DNA of 64,000 nt, from NCBI RefSeq assembly GCF_003367355.1, contig NZ_CP031413.1, positions 1,406,921 through 1,470,920 of the forward strand, given 5' to 3'. The notes beneath the pieces were generated by a model. It did not search any database, was not told the DNA's origin, and was given only the letters and a program-made list of their open reading frames with translations. This stretch comes from Lysobacter sp. TY2-98 (GTDB lineage: Bacteria > Pseudomonadota > Gammaproteobacteria > Xanthomonadales > Xanthomonadaceae). Numbering within the stretch: the first letter of the stretch is position 1; each line of letters begins with the position of its first letter. This document shows positions 22,692 through 31,434 of this stretch, one piece after another. The position numbers were made by a program, and so were the translations under genes.

Positions 22692-23140
22692 GGCGTCGCG
22701 CTGCGGACGTCGAAGTCGACGGGCAGCCTGCGCCCGTCGGCGAGCTTGAGATCGATACGCACGCGGCCTCCGGCAGCAACGTCGCCCGTCGGCGACATCA
22801 GCATGAGATGACGACCGCCTGGATGGAATTCCGCGTTCGCGCCCGGCGCGACGTCGACGCGAGCCAACGGACGCATGCGACTCATGCCGCCTTCGATGCG
22901 CGTCTCATGCATCGACACATCGCCGAAGCGCGGTGACGAGGCACCGGTCACCGCGACGGGCGCCTTGCAGCGATTCTCGAGCACGAAGAAACCCGCGCCC
23001 ATCGGCATCATCGGCGTCATGCGCACCCATGCATCACGAACGATCGGCGCGCACGGCGTCGACTTCGCCGTGCCGGCGAATGTCGCGAACGGAACCAGGG
23101 CGAACAGCGCGGCGAGCGCGAGCGATGCGGAGCGGGCCAT
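22688..23140 (-). CDS. PCu(A)C-type periplasmic copper chaperone
   Basis: Exported 150-aa protein that delivers copper, usually Cu(I), to cytochrome oxidase. A Sec signal peptide covers about residues 1-22 (cleavage near TFAG). The family's copper-binding pattern is visible: a methionine-histidine pair in VSMHETRIEGGMSRM, then HPGGRHLMLM about 20 residues later. The single-domain length is typical. It is transcribed alone, convergent with the thioesterase gene. Confidence 0.88.
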   Translation of the reverse strand: MARSASLALAALFALVPFATFAGTAKSTPCAPIVRDAWVRMTPMMPMGAGFFVLENRCKAPVAVTGASSPRFGDVSMHETRIEGGMSRMRPLARVDVAPGANAEFHPGGRHLMLMSPTGDVAAGGRVRIDLKLADGRRLPVDFDVRSATP

Positions 23141-23225
23141 GCGCGCATTCTAGGCAGTGCGCCACGCGGCGTGGCGAGCACGGCGGCCGCCGGTTAACCT
23201 GCGGCACGGTCTTCGGAGGCGAACC

Positions 23226-24005
23226 ATGGCACTGGTGCAGACGCAGGAACACGGCGACATCCTCGAGATCCGGCTGGCACGGCCGCCGGTGAACGCGCTG
23301 GATCCCAGCCTCTGCGGCGCCCTGCGCGATGCGGTGACGCATGCAGCCCAGCACGGTGCGCACGGCATCGCGCTGACGGGCGGACCGTCGGTGTTTTCTG
23401 CAGGCCTGGACGTTCCCTACCTCATGTCGCTGGGCGACGACCGCGCGGCACTGATACATGCGTGGGAGGCGTTCTTCGGGGCGGCGCGCGCGCTGATCGG
23501 CAGCCCGATTCCGGTGGCGGTCGGCCTCGCCGGCCATGCGCCCGCCGGCGGTTGCGTGCTTGCGCTGTGCTGCGACTACCGCGTCATGGCGCGCTCGCCG
23601 GATCCGGCCAAGCCCTTCCGCATCGGCCTCAACGAAACGCAGGTCGGTCTCGTCGCGCCGGAGGGCATCCAGCGCCTGCTGCGCCGTGTCGTCGGCGCGC
23701 ATCGCGCGGAGCGCCTGCTAGTCGGCGGCCTGATGCCGACGACCGACGAAGCTCTCGCGATCGGGCTGATCGACGAGGTCGCGAGCGTCGACGACACGGC
23801 GCAGCGCGCGACCGCATGGGCGCAGGCGCTTGCAGCGCTGCCACGGCAGCCGGTGCTCGACACGCGTGCGATCGCTCGTGCCGATGCGATCGAGGCGCTG
23901 CATCCGCGCAACATCGAGCTCGAGCGCTTCGTCGCCTCGTGGTACGCGCCGGATACGCAGAACGCGCTGCGTGCCGTGCTGGAACGCCTCGGCAAGTCGC
24001 GCTGA
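23226..24005 (+). CDS. Crotonase-family enzyme, probable enoyl-CoA delta-isomerase
   Basis: A 259-aa member of the enoyl-CoA hydratase/isomerase superfamily. The oxyanion-hole segments are GPSVFSAGLDVPYL and GHAPAGGCVLALCCDYR. The first hydratase glutamate is replaced by valine (GGCVLAL), while the second is kept in RIGLNETQVGLVAPEG. That segment closely resembles the delta3,delta2-enoyl-CoA isomerase signature, so a role in oxidation of unsaturated fatty acids is likely. The start at 23226 has an upstream GGAGG-type site; an earlier in-frame ATG adds unrelated residues. The stop abuts the convergent sulfurtransferase stop in a TGATCA palindrome. Confidence 0.78.
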   Translation: MALVQTQEHGDILEIRLARPPVNALDPSLCGALRDAVTHAAQHGAHGIALTGGPSVFSAGLDVPYLMSLGDDRAALIHAWEAFFGAARALIGSPIPVAVGLAGHAPAGGCVLALCCDYRVMARSPDPAKPFRIGLNETQVGLVAPEGIQRLLRRVVGAHRAERLLVGGLMPTTDEALAIGLIDEVASVDDTAQRATAWAQALAALPRQPVLDTRAIARADAIEALHPRNIELERFVASWYAPDTQNALRAVLERLGKSR

Positions 24006-24860
24006 TCAGCCGCCGGTGGCGATCGGACGCGCGTCGTCCTCGATCCAGCCACTCCACGAACCCTTGAACAGCCGCGCACCGCGCAGGCCGGCGTGCTCCA
24101 TCGCGAGCAGGTGGTGGCAGGCGGTGACGCCGGAGCCGCAGCTCGCGATGAGCGTGTGCGGCGCGCGGCCATCGAGCAGCGCATCGAACGCCGCACGCAG
24201 TTCCGACGCGGGGCGGAAACGGCCATCGGCAAGATTCAATGCGAAAGGCCGATTGAGCGCGCCAGGGATGTGTCCGGCCTTGCGATCGAGTGGCTCGACG
24301 TCGCCGCGATAGCGCTCGGCAGCGCGCGCGTCGAGGACCGGTTCGCCCGCGCTGAGCGCCGCTTCGACATCCGACGCATCGAGCAGTCGACCGTTGTCGA
24401 ACGCACCGGCGTACGGACCGATGTCCGGGGGCGTGGCGGCCCCGCTCTCGACGTCGCCATTCGCGGCGCGCCAGGCCGACCATCCGCCGTCGAGCACGGC
24501 CACTGCATCGTGGCCCCACGTCTTCAGCATGAACCACAGCCGCGCCGCGGCGAGCGCGCCCTGCGCATCGTCGTAGACGACGACCTGATGCGCCGGCGTG
24601 ATGCCGAGGCGTCCCAGCATCGCGGCGAACGCATCATCGGACGGCCATGGATGACGTCCGGCGCCCGGGTAGTGCGGGCCGGACAGATCCGTTTCCAGAT
24701 CCGCGCGACGCGCACCCGGAATGTGGCCCTCCGCGAATCGTCGCGACCCCGCGCTGCGGTCGGCGAGATCGACGCGCGTATCGATGATGACCAGCGGTCG
24801 ATCCTGCGCGGCGATGGCGCGCTTCAGCGCGTCCACGTCGACCAGTGTCGTCCAGCTCAT
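24006..24860 (-). CDS. sseA: Sulfurtransferase of the 3-mercaptopyruvate/thiosulfate (SseA) type
   Basis: Two tandem rhodanese domains in 284 aa. The first (residues 1-140) is inactive and has the GHIPGARRADLETDLSGP segment. The second carries the active cysteine, Cys241, in the loop CGSGVTA, which is the mercaptopyruvate-type signature rather than the thiosulfate CRxGx(S/T) type. The start at 24860 overlaps the Nudix gene stop by four bases (ATGA) and gives the normal N-terminus. The product is expected in the cytoplasm. Confidence 0.88.
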   Translation of the reverse strand: MSWTTLVDVDALKRAIAAQDRPLVIIDTRVDLADRSAGSRRFAEGHIPGARRADLETDLSGPHYPGAGRHPWPSDDAFAAMLGRLGITPAHQVVVYDDAQGALAAARLWFMLKTWGHDAVAVLDGGWSAWRAANGDVESGAATPPDIGPYAGAFDNGRLLDASDVEAALSAGEPVLDARAAERYRGDVEPLDRKAGHIPGALNRPFALNLADGRFRPASELRAAFDALLDGRAPHTLIASCGSGVTACHHLLAMEHAGLRGARLFKGSWSGWIEDDARPIATGG

Positions 24861-25468
24861 CGGTGTGCCTCCAGGCGATCGTGCAGGTTGAGCAGCATCG
24901 AGGCGGTCGCGCCCCAGATGCGCTGGTCCGGATAACGGTACTCCCACACGACGCGGCTGCGGCCCTGCACTTCGAAGCGGCGCTCGACGCGATTGTCCGG
25001 ATCCATCAGGTAGGCAAGCGGCACTTCGAACACGTCCGCGACTTCGGCGGGATCGGGTTGCGCGACGTAGCGCGGATCGATCAGCGCGACGACCGGCAGG
25101 ACGCGGAAGCCGGTGATCGTCGCCAGCGGATCGAGGAAACCGATCGGCTCCAGTTGCGACGCAGGAATGCCGACTTCCTCGTGTGTCTCGCGCAATGCCG
25201 CCGCGATCGCATCGACATCATCGGGGTCGCAACGACCGCCGGGAAAGCTCACCTGCCCTGCGTGCTGACGCAGTGCGTCGTTGCGTCGCGTCAGCAGAAC
25301 GTGCAGGCCGGCGTCGCGTGGCACTAGGCCGACGAGTACGGCCGCGTCGCGCATGGGCTGGGCGCCGAGCAGGTCATGCAGTTCAACGAGATTCCAGGCC
25401 GCACCCCGCGGCGGCGCATCCAGGGGATGCAGCGCACGCTGAAGGTGGGCGAGAACGCCATCAGTCAT
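24857..25468 (-). CDS. Nudix hydrolase, coenzyme A pyrophosphatase type
   Basis: A 203-aa protein with the UPF0035/NudL signature LRQHAGQVSFPGG preceding the Nudix box. The box ends with the intact RETHEEVG, but the upstream glutamate position of the Gx5E element reads as aspartate. Family members hydrolyse CoA and its thioesters to phosphopantetheine and 3',5'-ADP. It lies between DUF1289 and sseA with overlaps on both sides, so the three genes are probably one transcript. Confidence 0.88.
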   Translation of the reverse strand: MTDGVLAHLQRALHPLDAPPRGAAWNLVELHDLLGAQPMRDAAVLVGLVPRDAGLHVLLTRRNDALRQHAGQVSFPGGRCDPDDVDAIAAALRETHEEVGIPASQLEPIGFLDPLATITGFRVLPVVALIDPRYVAQPDPAEVADVFEVPLAYLMDPDNRVERRFEVQGRSRVVWEYRYPDQRIWGATASMLLNLHDRLEAHR

Positions 25469-25652
25469 GCGCGCGATCGGGATCGCGGGTGGGCAACACG
25501 CAGTCCATGATGCGCAGGCGTTCGTCGTCGCCCATCATCCCCCAGCGCGCGATCTCGTCGAGCGTGCGCAGGCAGCCGGCGCACAGGCCGTCGTCGCGCA
25601 TCTCGCAGATGCCGACGCACGGGCTCAGTACGGCGCGGAACGGGGAATTCAT
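25461..25652 (-). CDS. DUF1289 family small protein
   Basis: A 63-aa protein with the family's cysteine pattern SPCVGICEMRDDGLCAGCLRTLDEIARW, presumably a metal-binding site. Homologues are widespread in proteobacteria and often sit next to other small enzymes; no function is established. Its end overlaps the Nudix gene by eight bases, suggesting translational coupling. Confidence 0.88.
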   Translation of the reverse strand: MNSPFRAVLSPCVGICEMRDDGLCAGCLRTLDEIARWGMMGDDERLRIMDCVLPTRDPDRAHD

Positions 25653-25689
25653 GCGGGCATTCTCTCAGACGCACGCCGCCCGGAAACGC

Positions 25690-25714
25690 GAACGCCGGCG
25701 CGAGGCCGGCGTTC
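25690..25714 (-). terminator. Terminator downstream of the FKBP gene
   Basis: Ten-pair stem GAACGCCGGC with GCCGGCGTTC and a five-base loop. The T tract on the minus strand is weak (GCGTTTCC), so it may be leaky into DUF1289. Confidence 0.6.
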
Positions 25715-25736
25715 GGAGAACCTGGACGGTCCGATC

Positions 25737-26429
25737 TTACTTGGAGCTGACGAGCTTGATCTCGAACACCACCGCCACGTTCGGCGGGAAGCCGGTGCGC
25801 GGGTCGGCGCCGTAGGCCTTGTCGGCCGGTAGCGTCACTTCCCACTTCGAACCGACCGGCATCTGCTGGATCACTTCGCGCATCGCCGGCATTTCGATCT
25901 GGCTGACCTTGATCGACGGGATCTTCTGCGGCGCCTGCGCCTGCTGAGGGCGGTTGCCCCACGGGAACGGACCAGCCACTTCCAGCGCAACCGTGCTCGC
26001 CATCGTCGGCTTGGCGCCGGTGCCGTTCTCGATCACGCGGTACTGCACGCCGCTCGGCAGGACCTTGATGCCCGGCTTCGCCTTGTTGGCGAGGATGAAG
26101 GCATCGCTCTTGCCCTTGTTCTCGGCCGCCGCCTTGTCCCACTCGGCCTTGGCCTTCGTGGCGAGGCGGGTCTGCATGTCCTGCAGCACCTTCTGCAGCT
26201 GGTCGACCGGCACGGCAGGCTGCTTCTTCGCATAAGCGTCCTGCAGGCCCTTGGTGATCGCCGCCAGGTCGAGCTGTTCCCCACGATCAATGAGCTCGGC
26301 CGCATCGGCGCCGGTCTTGAAGCCGAGCGCGTAGCTGAGCTTGCCCTTGTCGGACGTGATGTCCTGCGCGGACGCGGCGCCTGCAACAACAAACGCCGCA
26401 GCAGCGACGGCCATCAGACGAAACTTCAT
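25737..26429 (-). CDS. FKBP-type peptidyl-prolyl cis-trans isomerase, FkpA/Mip type
   Basis: Periplasmic folding factor of 230 aa. A Sec signal peptide ends near AGAASAQ at residue 20. An N-terminal helical dimerisation domain follows (SYALGFKTGADAAELIDRGEQ and onwards). The C-terminal FKBP domain starts at GVQYRVIENGTGAKP and ends VVFEIKLV. It has an unusual Pro/Gln-rich insertion in the flap (WGNRPQQAQAPQKIPS), replacing the usual short loop. The start at 26429 is the signal peptide methionine; the ORF is open much further upstream but is not coding there. Confidence 0.9.
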   Translation of the reverse strand: MKFRLMAVAAAAFVVAGAASAQDITSDKGKLSYALGFKTGADAAELIDRGEQLDLAAITKGLQDAYAKKQPAVPVDQLQKVLQDMQTRLATKAKAEWDKAAAENKGKSDAFILANKAKPGIKVLPSGVQYRVIENGTGAKPTMASTVALEVAGPFPWGNRPQQAQAPQKIPSIKVSQIEMPAMREVIQQMPVGSKWEVTLPADKAYGADPRTGFPPNVAVVFEIKLVSSK

Positions 26430-26649
26430 CGGGTGAAACCTCCGAAATGGGGAAAGCCGGGTGCGCTTCGCGCAGCGGCGTTGGACGACCCTGTGCCGCG
26501 TACCGGTCGACAGCCCCGAGTGGCGCGCTAGGATACTGAGGGCAGGGCTTAACCGCCACTGACACCGAACCCTCTGACCGCCTCCGGCCGCTCGAGTTCC
26601 GCGGCGCGTTCGAGGCGTGAATTTCCGCCCCTTTTCATTCAGGCCCGCC

Positions 26650-27444
26650 ATGACCGACAGCAGCAGCGCTTCGCCGGTGACCGTCGCCGACCGCGACGCC
26701 GTCCGCATCATCACCGTCAACCGGCCGGACAAGCTCAACGCGCTCAACGCGGCGACGCTGGATGCGCTCGACGTCGCTTTTGCCGAGGCGATCGCGACGG
26801 CCTCGGTCCGCGCGATCGTGCTGACCGGCGCCGGCCCCAAGGCGTTCGTCGCGGGGGCCGACATCGCCGAGATGAACACCCTGACACCCGCGCAGGGCCG
26901 CGATTTCTCCCTGCGCGGCCAGCGCATGATGCGTCGCGTCGAGAAGAGCCCGAAGCCGGTGATCGCGATGGTCAACGGCTTCGCACTCGGCGGTGGTCTT
27001 GAACTCGCGATGTGCTGCCACCTGCGCATCGCATCGGACAGCGCGCGCGTCGGCCAGCCCGAAATCAATCTCGGCCTGATTCCGGGCTTCGGCGGCACGC
27101 AGCGCCTGCTGCGACTTGCCGGTCGTGCCGCAACGCTCGAGCTGTGCCTGCTCGGCGCACCGATCGACGCCCAGCGCGCGCGCGAACTCGGCATCGTGAA
27201 TCGCGTTGTGCCCGCCGCTGAGCTCGAAGCTCAGACGATGGCCGTCGCGCAGCAGCTTGCGTCGTCCGCGCCGCTCGCGCTGCGGGGCGCGCTCGACTGC
27301 ATCAACGTCGGCGGCGAATGCGGCATCGAGGAAGGCCTCGAATACGAAGCCGCGCAGTTCGGCCTGATGTTCGCGACGCAGGACATGCGCGAAGGCACGA
27401 CGGCGTTCCTGGAGCGTCGCAAGCCGTCGTTTACCGGCGCGTGA
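26650..27444 (+). CDS. Enoyl-CoA hydratase
   Basis: A 264-aa crotonase-fold enzyme. Both catalytic glutamates of hydratases are in place: GGGLELAMCCHL and GQPEINLGLIPGFGGTQRL. The oxyanion-hole motif AFVAGADIAEM is intact. It hydrates trans-2-enoyl-CoA in fatty acid oxidation. The start at 26650 is preferred over 26617 because the preceding residues do not resemble the family. The next gene overlaps its stop by four bases (GTGA), forming a three-gene operon with nth. Confidence 0.92.
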   Translation: MTDSSSASPVTVADRDAVRIITVNRPDKLNALNAATLDALDVAFAEAIATASVRAIVLTGAGPKAFVAGADIAEMNTLTPAQGRDFSLRGQRMMRRVEKSPKPVIAMVNGFALGGGLELAMCCHLRIASDSARVGQPEINLGLIPGFGGTQRLLRLAGRAATLELCLLGAPIDAQRARELGIVNRVVPAAELEAQTMAVAQQLASSAPLALRGALDCINVGGECGIEEGLEYEAAQFGLMFATQDMREGTTAFLERRKPSFTGA

Positions 27445-27812
27445 CCGCGGCGCCCTGCCCCGTCTGCGGATGCGGTGCGCCGTCGGCGGCGCATGTGATC
27501 GCCGGCTGCCTGCAGGGCGATGATGTGGATGGTGCGATCGAGGCCGGGTTGCTCGATGTCGAGGCCTGCGGGCTGTGCGCACCCGCGTGCACGGCGCAGT
27601 TGATCGCCATGCGGGATCAGCGTCGCACCGCGCTCGCCGCGCGTGAACGCTTCCGCGCACGCGAACGACGCCTCGCGCGTCGCGCGGCCGAGCGTGAGGC
27701 CGCGCGCAATGCGCGTCCGCCGGCCGCGGCAACGAATGCGCCGGCGCTTCCGCCTTCGGCCGCCGCAGCGCTGCAACGCGCGCTGGCGCGTGCGAAGGGT
27801 CCGACCCGATGA
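27441..27812 (+). CDS. Small Cys-rich protein of unknown function between enoyl-CoA hydratase and nth
   Basis: A 123-aa protein that I do not recognise as a named family. Two cysteine clusters, CPVCGCG and later CGLCAPAC, suggest a zinc or iron-sulfur site in the first 50 residues. A strongly basic helical part follows (RRTALAARERFRARERRLAR) and then an Ala/Pro-rich tail. The GTG start overlaps the upstream stop (GTGA) and its own stop overlaps the nth ATG (ATGA). This tight packing with nth suggests a nucleic-acid-related role, which is inference. Confidence 0.7.
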   Translation: MTAAPCPVCGCGAPSAAHVIAGCLQGDDVDGAIEAGLLDVEACGLCAPACTAQLIAMRDQRRTALAARERFRARERRLARRAAEREAARNARPPAAATNAPALPPSAAAALQRALARAKGPTR

Positions 27813-28828
27813 CGCGTTCTAGCGATACCGGTCGCGGCAAGCCGGCCAGGAAGAAATCAGGCATGCCCACGAAGCGCCCGAAGTTGCGCGTCATGGGAGC
27901 TGCATCGACTGATTCGAAGCGAAAGACGGCGACAGCCCGCGCGGGCGCAAAGCCCGCGTCGGCGCGTGCCGCCACGGGCAAGACAACCGCTCGCACTTCG
28001 ACGACGACGGCCAGCAAGGCCGCACCGAACGCGAAGACCTCGACATCGGCGTCGAAACGCAAGGCCGCACCCGGAGTCGCGACGAAAGCCGGAGTACGCG
28101 CTGCCCGACCACTCGGCGGAAGCGAGCGCGTCAAGCCGTCGAAGCGCATGACGCCGAAGGAGATCGACGCGCTGTTCGAGCGCTTCCGCGACGCGAACCC
28201 CGAGCCGACCACCGAACTCGAATTCTCGACACCATACGAGCTTCTCGTCGCGGTCGCACTGTCCGCGCAGATGACCGACACCGGCGTCAACATCGCGACG
28301 CGCAAGCTGTTTCCCGTCGCGAACACACCACAGGCCATCGCGAAGCTCGGCGTCGAGCGCCTGCTGCCCTACATCGCCAACATCAACTTCAACCGGACCA
28401 AGGCGGCGAATGTCGTCGCGATGGCGAAGCAGCTCGTCGAACTGCACGGCGGGCAGGTGCCGCGCGACCGCGAGGCGCTGGAAGCGCTGCCGGGCGTGGG
28501 CCGCAAGACCGCCAACGTTGTACTGAACACGGCGTTCGGCGAACACACGATGGCGGTCGATACCCACATCTTCCGCGTCTCCAACCGCACCGGCTTGGCA
28601 CCGGGGCCCGACGTCCGCGCAGTCGAGGATGAATTGCTGCGCGTCGTTCCTGACCGCTACCTGCAGCACGCCCACCACTGGCTGCTGCTGCACGGCCGCT
28701 ACGTCTGCACGGCCCGCGTACCCGACTGCCCGCGCTGCATCGTGCGCGATCTGTGCCACTTTCCGGACAAGACGCCGGGGGACGCTCCGCCGCTGGAGAT
28801 CGCGCCGGGGCGGCCGCGCGCGAAATGA
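27809..28828 (+). CDS. nth: Endonuclease III with a long histone-like N-terminal extension
   Basis: Base excision repair glycosylase/AP lyase for oxidised pyrimidines, 339 aa against about 210 in most bacteria. The catalytic domain starts near residue 112 (KRMTPKEIDALFERFRD). It contains the helix-hairpin-helix LPGVGRKTANVVL with catalytic Lys233, the aspartate Asp251 in VDTHIFRV with the same 18-residue spacing as E. coli Nth, and the C-x6-C-x2-C-x5-C iron-sulfur loop. Residues 1-110 are Lys/Ala/Thr-rich and probably disordered. The start is set by the ATGA overlap with the preceding gene, although later internal methionines exist. Confidence 0.9.
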   Translation: MTRSSDTGRGKPARKKSGMPTKRPKLRVMGAASTDSKRKTATARAGAKPASARAATGKTTARTSTTTASKAAPNAKTSTSASKRKAAPGVATKAGVRAARPLGGSERVKPSKRMTPKEIDALFERFRDANPEPTTELEFSTPYELLVAVALSAQMTDTGVNIATRKLFPVANTPQAIAKLGVERLLPYIANINFNRTKAANVVAMAKQLVELHGGQVPRDREALEALPGVGRKTANVVLNTAFGEHTMAVDTHIFRVSNRTGLAPGPDVRAVEDELLRVVPDRYLQHAHHWLLLHGRYVCTARVPDCPRCIVRDLCHFPDKTPGDAPPLEIAPGRPRAK

Positions 28829-28853
28829 CCGTCTTCGGGCAGCGGCCGCGGAA

Positions 28854-28878
28854 CTGTCACATTTACGCAAACTTCACG
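28854..28878 (+). promoter_or_regulatory. Possible degenerate Pho box upstream of the porin gene
   Basis: CTGTCAC at 28854-28860 matches one Pho half-site and is followed by an AT-rich stretch and TTCACG, but the 11-base repeat period is poor here. It is listed because the porin and the downstream genes form a phosphate-acquisition block. Confidence 0.3.
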
Positions 28879-28917
28879 CCCTAGCCTTCACGGCGTTCCT
28901 CCTTCCCAGGACCCTCC

Positions 28918-30198
28918 ATGAAACTCTCGCGTAACACGCTCGCCCTCGCCCTGCTGGGCGTGCTCGCCGCGCCGGCCGCCCACGCCGAGGTCGCCATCGA
29001 CGTCATCCACGACTCGGAAGTGTCGTTCGAAGGCCTCGTCCAGGCCGATGCCAACTGGTACAACGAAGACAAGGCGTTCCTCGGTGCCAACAGCAACGAC
29101 GGCGTCGACCACGACTTCGACATGCGTCGCGCCGAACTCGTGCTCAAGGGCAAGGGCCCGGGCAATTACGACTGGGTGCTGGGCTACGACGCCAAGGCCA
29201 ACAAGTGGCTCGACGTCAACGCGAAGTACAAGCTTGGCGGCGACGCCAACAAGTTCATCCAGATCGGCCAGTTCAAGATGCCGAACAGCCTGGAAGAACT
29301 GTCGTCGACCAAGAACAACGATTTCATCGCCAAGGCGTCGATCACGAACACGTTCGGCGTGTCGCGCCGCCTCGGCGGCCAGTTCAGCTATGGCGACACC
29401 AACTGGTCGGTGACCGGCGCGTATTTCGAGCGCGAGCTGACCCGCAACCTGGCGCACGGCAACGGCTACGGTCTGCGCGGCACCTGGGCGCCGATCAACG
29501 ACGGTGACAACATCGTCCACCTCGGCCTGTCGTACGTCGACCTGGACACCGACACCGACACGATCCGCCTGCGCGCGCGCCCGCTCGCTGACCTCGCCGG
29601 CACGCGTCTCGTCGACACGGGTGCGACCGGCATCCGCAACTCCGATCGTGAAGCGGTGCTCGGACTCGAAGGCCTGTGGGCGCACGGCCCGTTCAAGCTG
29701 CAGGGCGAGTACATGAAGGCCAGCGTCGACCGTTACGACACGGGCTTCGCCGCGCAGCCGGGCAGCTCGTTCGATGCCGACGGTTATTACATCTCGGGCG
29801 TGTGGAACATCACGGGCGAGAAGTTCGGCTACAAGGCGGGCGTGCCGACCACGCCGCTGCCGGCCAACCCGGCGTCGGGCATGTTCCAGCTCGGCCTGCG
29901 TTACGACCACATCGATCTGGACGACGGCAGCCTGACGCCAGGCGCGACGCCGACGTCGGCGCCGACCGTGAACGGCGTGCTCGGCGGCCGTCAGAACGCG
30001 TGGACGATCGGCGCGAACTGGTACTGGCATTCGAACTTCAAGTTCATGTTGAACTACGTCAAGGTCGACAGCTCGCGTTACATCGGCAAGACCAGCGCGA
30101 CGTACTCCGCTGATCCGGCGCTCAACAACAAGACGTTCAACGCCGTCGTCGACGACAATCCGGACATCATCGAAGCGCGCGTCCAGTTCTACTGGTAA
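28918..30198 (+). CDS. OprO/OprP-type phosphate-selective outer membrane porin
   Basis: Outer membrane beta-barrel of 426 aa. A Sec signal peptide ends at AAPAAHAE (residue 23). The mature protein shows alternating beta-strands with many Tyr/Trp/Asp residues and ends in the terminal aromatic VQFYW required for barrel insertion. Segments such as FDMRRAELVLKGKGPGNYDW and LGGQFSYGDTNWSVTGAYF fit the OprO/OprP family, which passes phosphate or polyphosphate. It precedes pstS with its own terminator and is presumably induced by phosphate starvation. Confidence 0.9.
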   Translation: MKLSRNTLALALLGVLAAPAAHAEVAIDVIHDSEVSFEGLVQADANWYNEDKAFLGANSNDGVDHDFDMRRAELVLKGKGPGNYDWVLGYDAKANKWLDVNAKYKLGGDANKFIQIGQFKMPNSLEELSSTKNNDFIAKASITNTFGVSRRLGGQFSYGDTNWSVTGAYFERELTRNLAHGNGYGLRGTWAPINDGDNIVHLGLSYVDLDTDTDTIRLRARPLADLAGTRLVDTGATGIRNSDREAVLGLEGLWAHGPFKLQGEYMKASVDRYDTGFAAQPGSSFDADGYYISGVWNITGEKFGYKAGVPTTPLPANPASGMFQLGLRYDHIDLDDGSLTPGATPTSAPTVNGVLGGRQNAWTIGANWYWHSNFKFMLNYVKVDSSRYIGKTSATYSADPALNNKTFNAVVDDNPDIIEARVQFYW

Positions 30199-30234
30199 TC
30201 GCCGCGTCACACTCTCTCCAAGGGTCGAGTCATT

Positions 30235-30266
30235 GGAGGCGCAGCCATCGCTGCGCCTCCTTTTTT
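30235..30266 (+). terminator. Terminator of the porin gene
   Basis: Eleven-pair stem GGAGGCGCAGC and GCTGCGCCTCC, loop CATC, followed by six T residues. Confidence 0.93.
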
Positions 30267-30277
30267 GTTTTCGCGGC

Positions 30278-30317
30278 GTGTCACGCGAATGTCATCGACG
30301 TGCAACCGCCGTGTCAT
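30278..30317 (+). promoter_or_regulatory. Double Pho box upstream of the first pstS
   Basis: TGTCA occurs at 30279, 30290 and 30312, with a partial copy (TGCAA) at 30301. All four are spaced exactly 11 bases apart, the period of PhoB half-sites (consensus CTGTCAT repeated with four-base gaps). This predicts two adjacent PhoB dimer sites and phosphate-starvation control. Confidence 0.75.
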
Positions 30318-30376
30318 CGCGTCGCGATGGAATGCCGGGAGGCGGGTCGTGCCCGTCCCTTTCCAGGAGTCCATCC

Positions 30377-31408
30377 GTGCTGAAGTCTTCCGTATCCCGC
30401 TCCATGCACGCGCGCGTGCTGGCGCTCTCGTTCGCAGTGGCGTGCTTCGCCGCCCAGGCTGCCGACATCACCGGCGCCGGCTCATCCTTCGTGTATCCGG
30501 CGATGTCGAAGTGGTCCTCGGACTACGCGAAGTCGACCGGTCACAAGGTCAATTACCAGTCGATCGGCTCGGGCGGCGGCATTGCCCAGGCCAAGGCCGG
30601 CACCGTCGATTTCGGCGCGACCGACATGCCGCTTAAGCCGGAAGACATCGCGTCGGCCGGTCTCGTGCAGTTCCCGATCGTCATCGGCGGCGTGGTGCCG
30701 GTGATCAACGTGCCGGGCGTTGCTTCCGGCGCGATGAAGCTCGACGGCGCGACGCTCGGCCGCATCTTCATGGGCGAGATCACGATGTGGAACGACCCTG
30801 CGATCGTGGCGCAGAACGGCGGCATCCAGCTGCCGGCGAAGAAGATCACCGTCGTGCACCGTTCGGACGGTTCGGGCACGACGTTCAACTTCGTCAACTA
30901 TCTCGGCAAGGTCAGCCCTACCTGGAAGCAGAAGGTTGGCGAAGGCACGATGGTGCAGTGGCCGGTCGGCATCGGCGGCAAGGGCAATGAAGGCGTCGCG
31001 GCCTACGTCAAGCAGATTCCGGGTGGAATCGGCTACGTCGAGCTGTCGTACGCGCTGCAGAACAAGATGACGTACGCGCGCCTCAAGAACGCGGCCGGCA
31101 ACTACGTGCTGCCGAGCGACGAAACCTTCGCCGAAGCCGCCAAGAGCGCGAACTGGAGCGATGCGAAGGACTTCTATCTCGTCATGACAAACGCGCCGGG
31201 CGAAAAGGCGTGGCCGATCACGGCGACGACGTTCGCGCTGATGAGCCGTAAGCCGCGCAATGCCGCGGGCGCGAAGAACTCGATCGAGTTCTTCCGCTGG
31301 GTCTACACGAGCGGCGACGCGCAGGCCCGCGCGCTCGACTACGTGCCGCTGCCCGACTCGCTGATCAAGCAGATCGAACAGTACTGGTCGATCAACGCGA
31401 AGTACTGA
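30377..31408 (+). CDS. pstS: Phosphate ABC transporter substrate-binding protein PstS (soluble type)
   Basis: Periplasmic phosphate receptor of 343 aa. The signal peptide ends near FAAQAADITG. Phosphate-binding loops are clear: TGAGSSFVYPAMSKW, QSIGSGGGIAQ and HRSDGSGTTFNFVNYL. No lipobox cysteine is present, so the protein should be free in the periplasm. The GTG at 30377 with AGGAG eight bases upstream is preferred; the ATG at 30404 has no ribosome binding site. It is followed by a second, lipoprotein PstS. Expression should be PhoB-dependent. Confidence 0.93.
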   Translation: MLKSSVSRSMHARVLALSFAVACFAAQAADITGAGSSFVYPAMSKWSSDYAKSTGHKVNYQSIGSGGGIAQAKAGTVDFGATDMPLKPEDIASAGLVQFPIVIGGVVPVINVPGVASGAMKLDGATLGRIFMGEITMWNDPAIVAQNGGIQLPAKKITVVHRSDGSGTTFNFVNYLGKVSPTWKQKVGEGTMVQWPVGIGGKGNEGVAAYVKQIPGGIGYVELSYALQNKMTYARLKNAAGNYVLPSDETFAEAAKSANWSDAKDFYLVMTNAPGEKAWPITATTFALMSRKPRNAAGAKNSIEFFRWVYTSGDAQARALDYVPLPDSLIKQIEQYWSINAKY

Positions 31409-31434
31409 TCGACGGCCGCTTGGCGGCCACCTGG

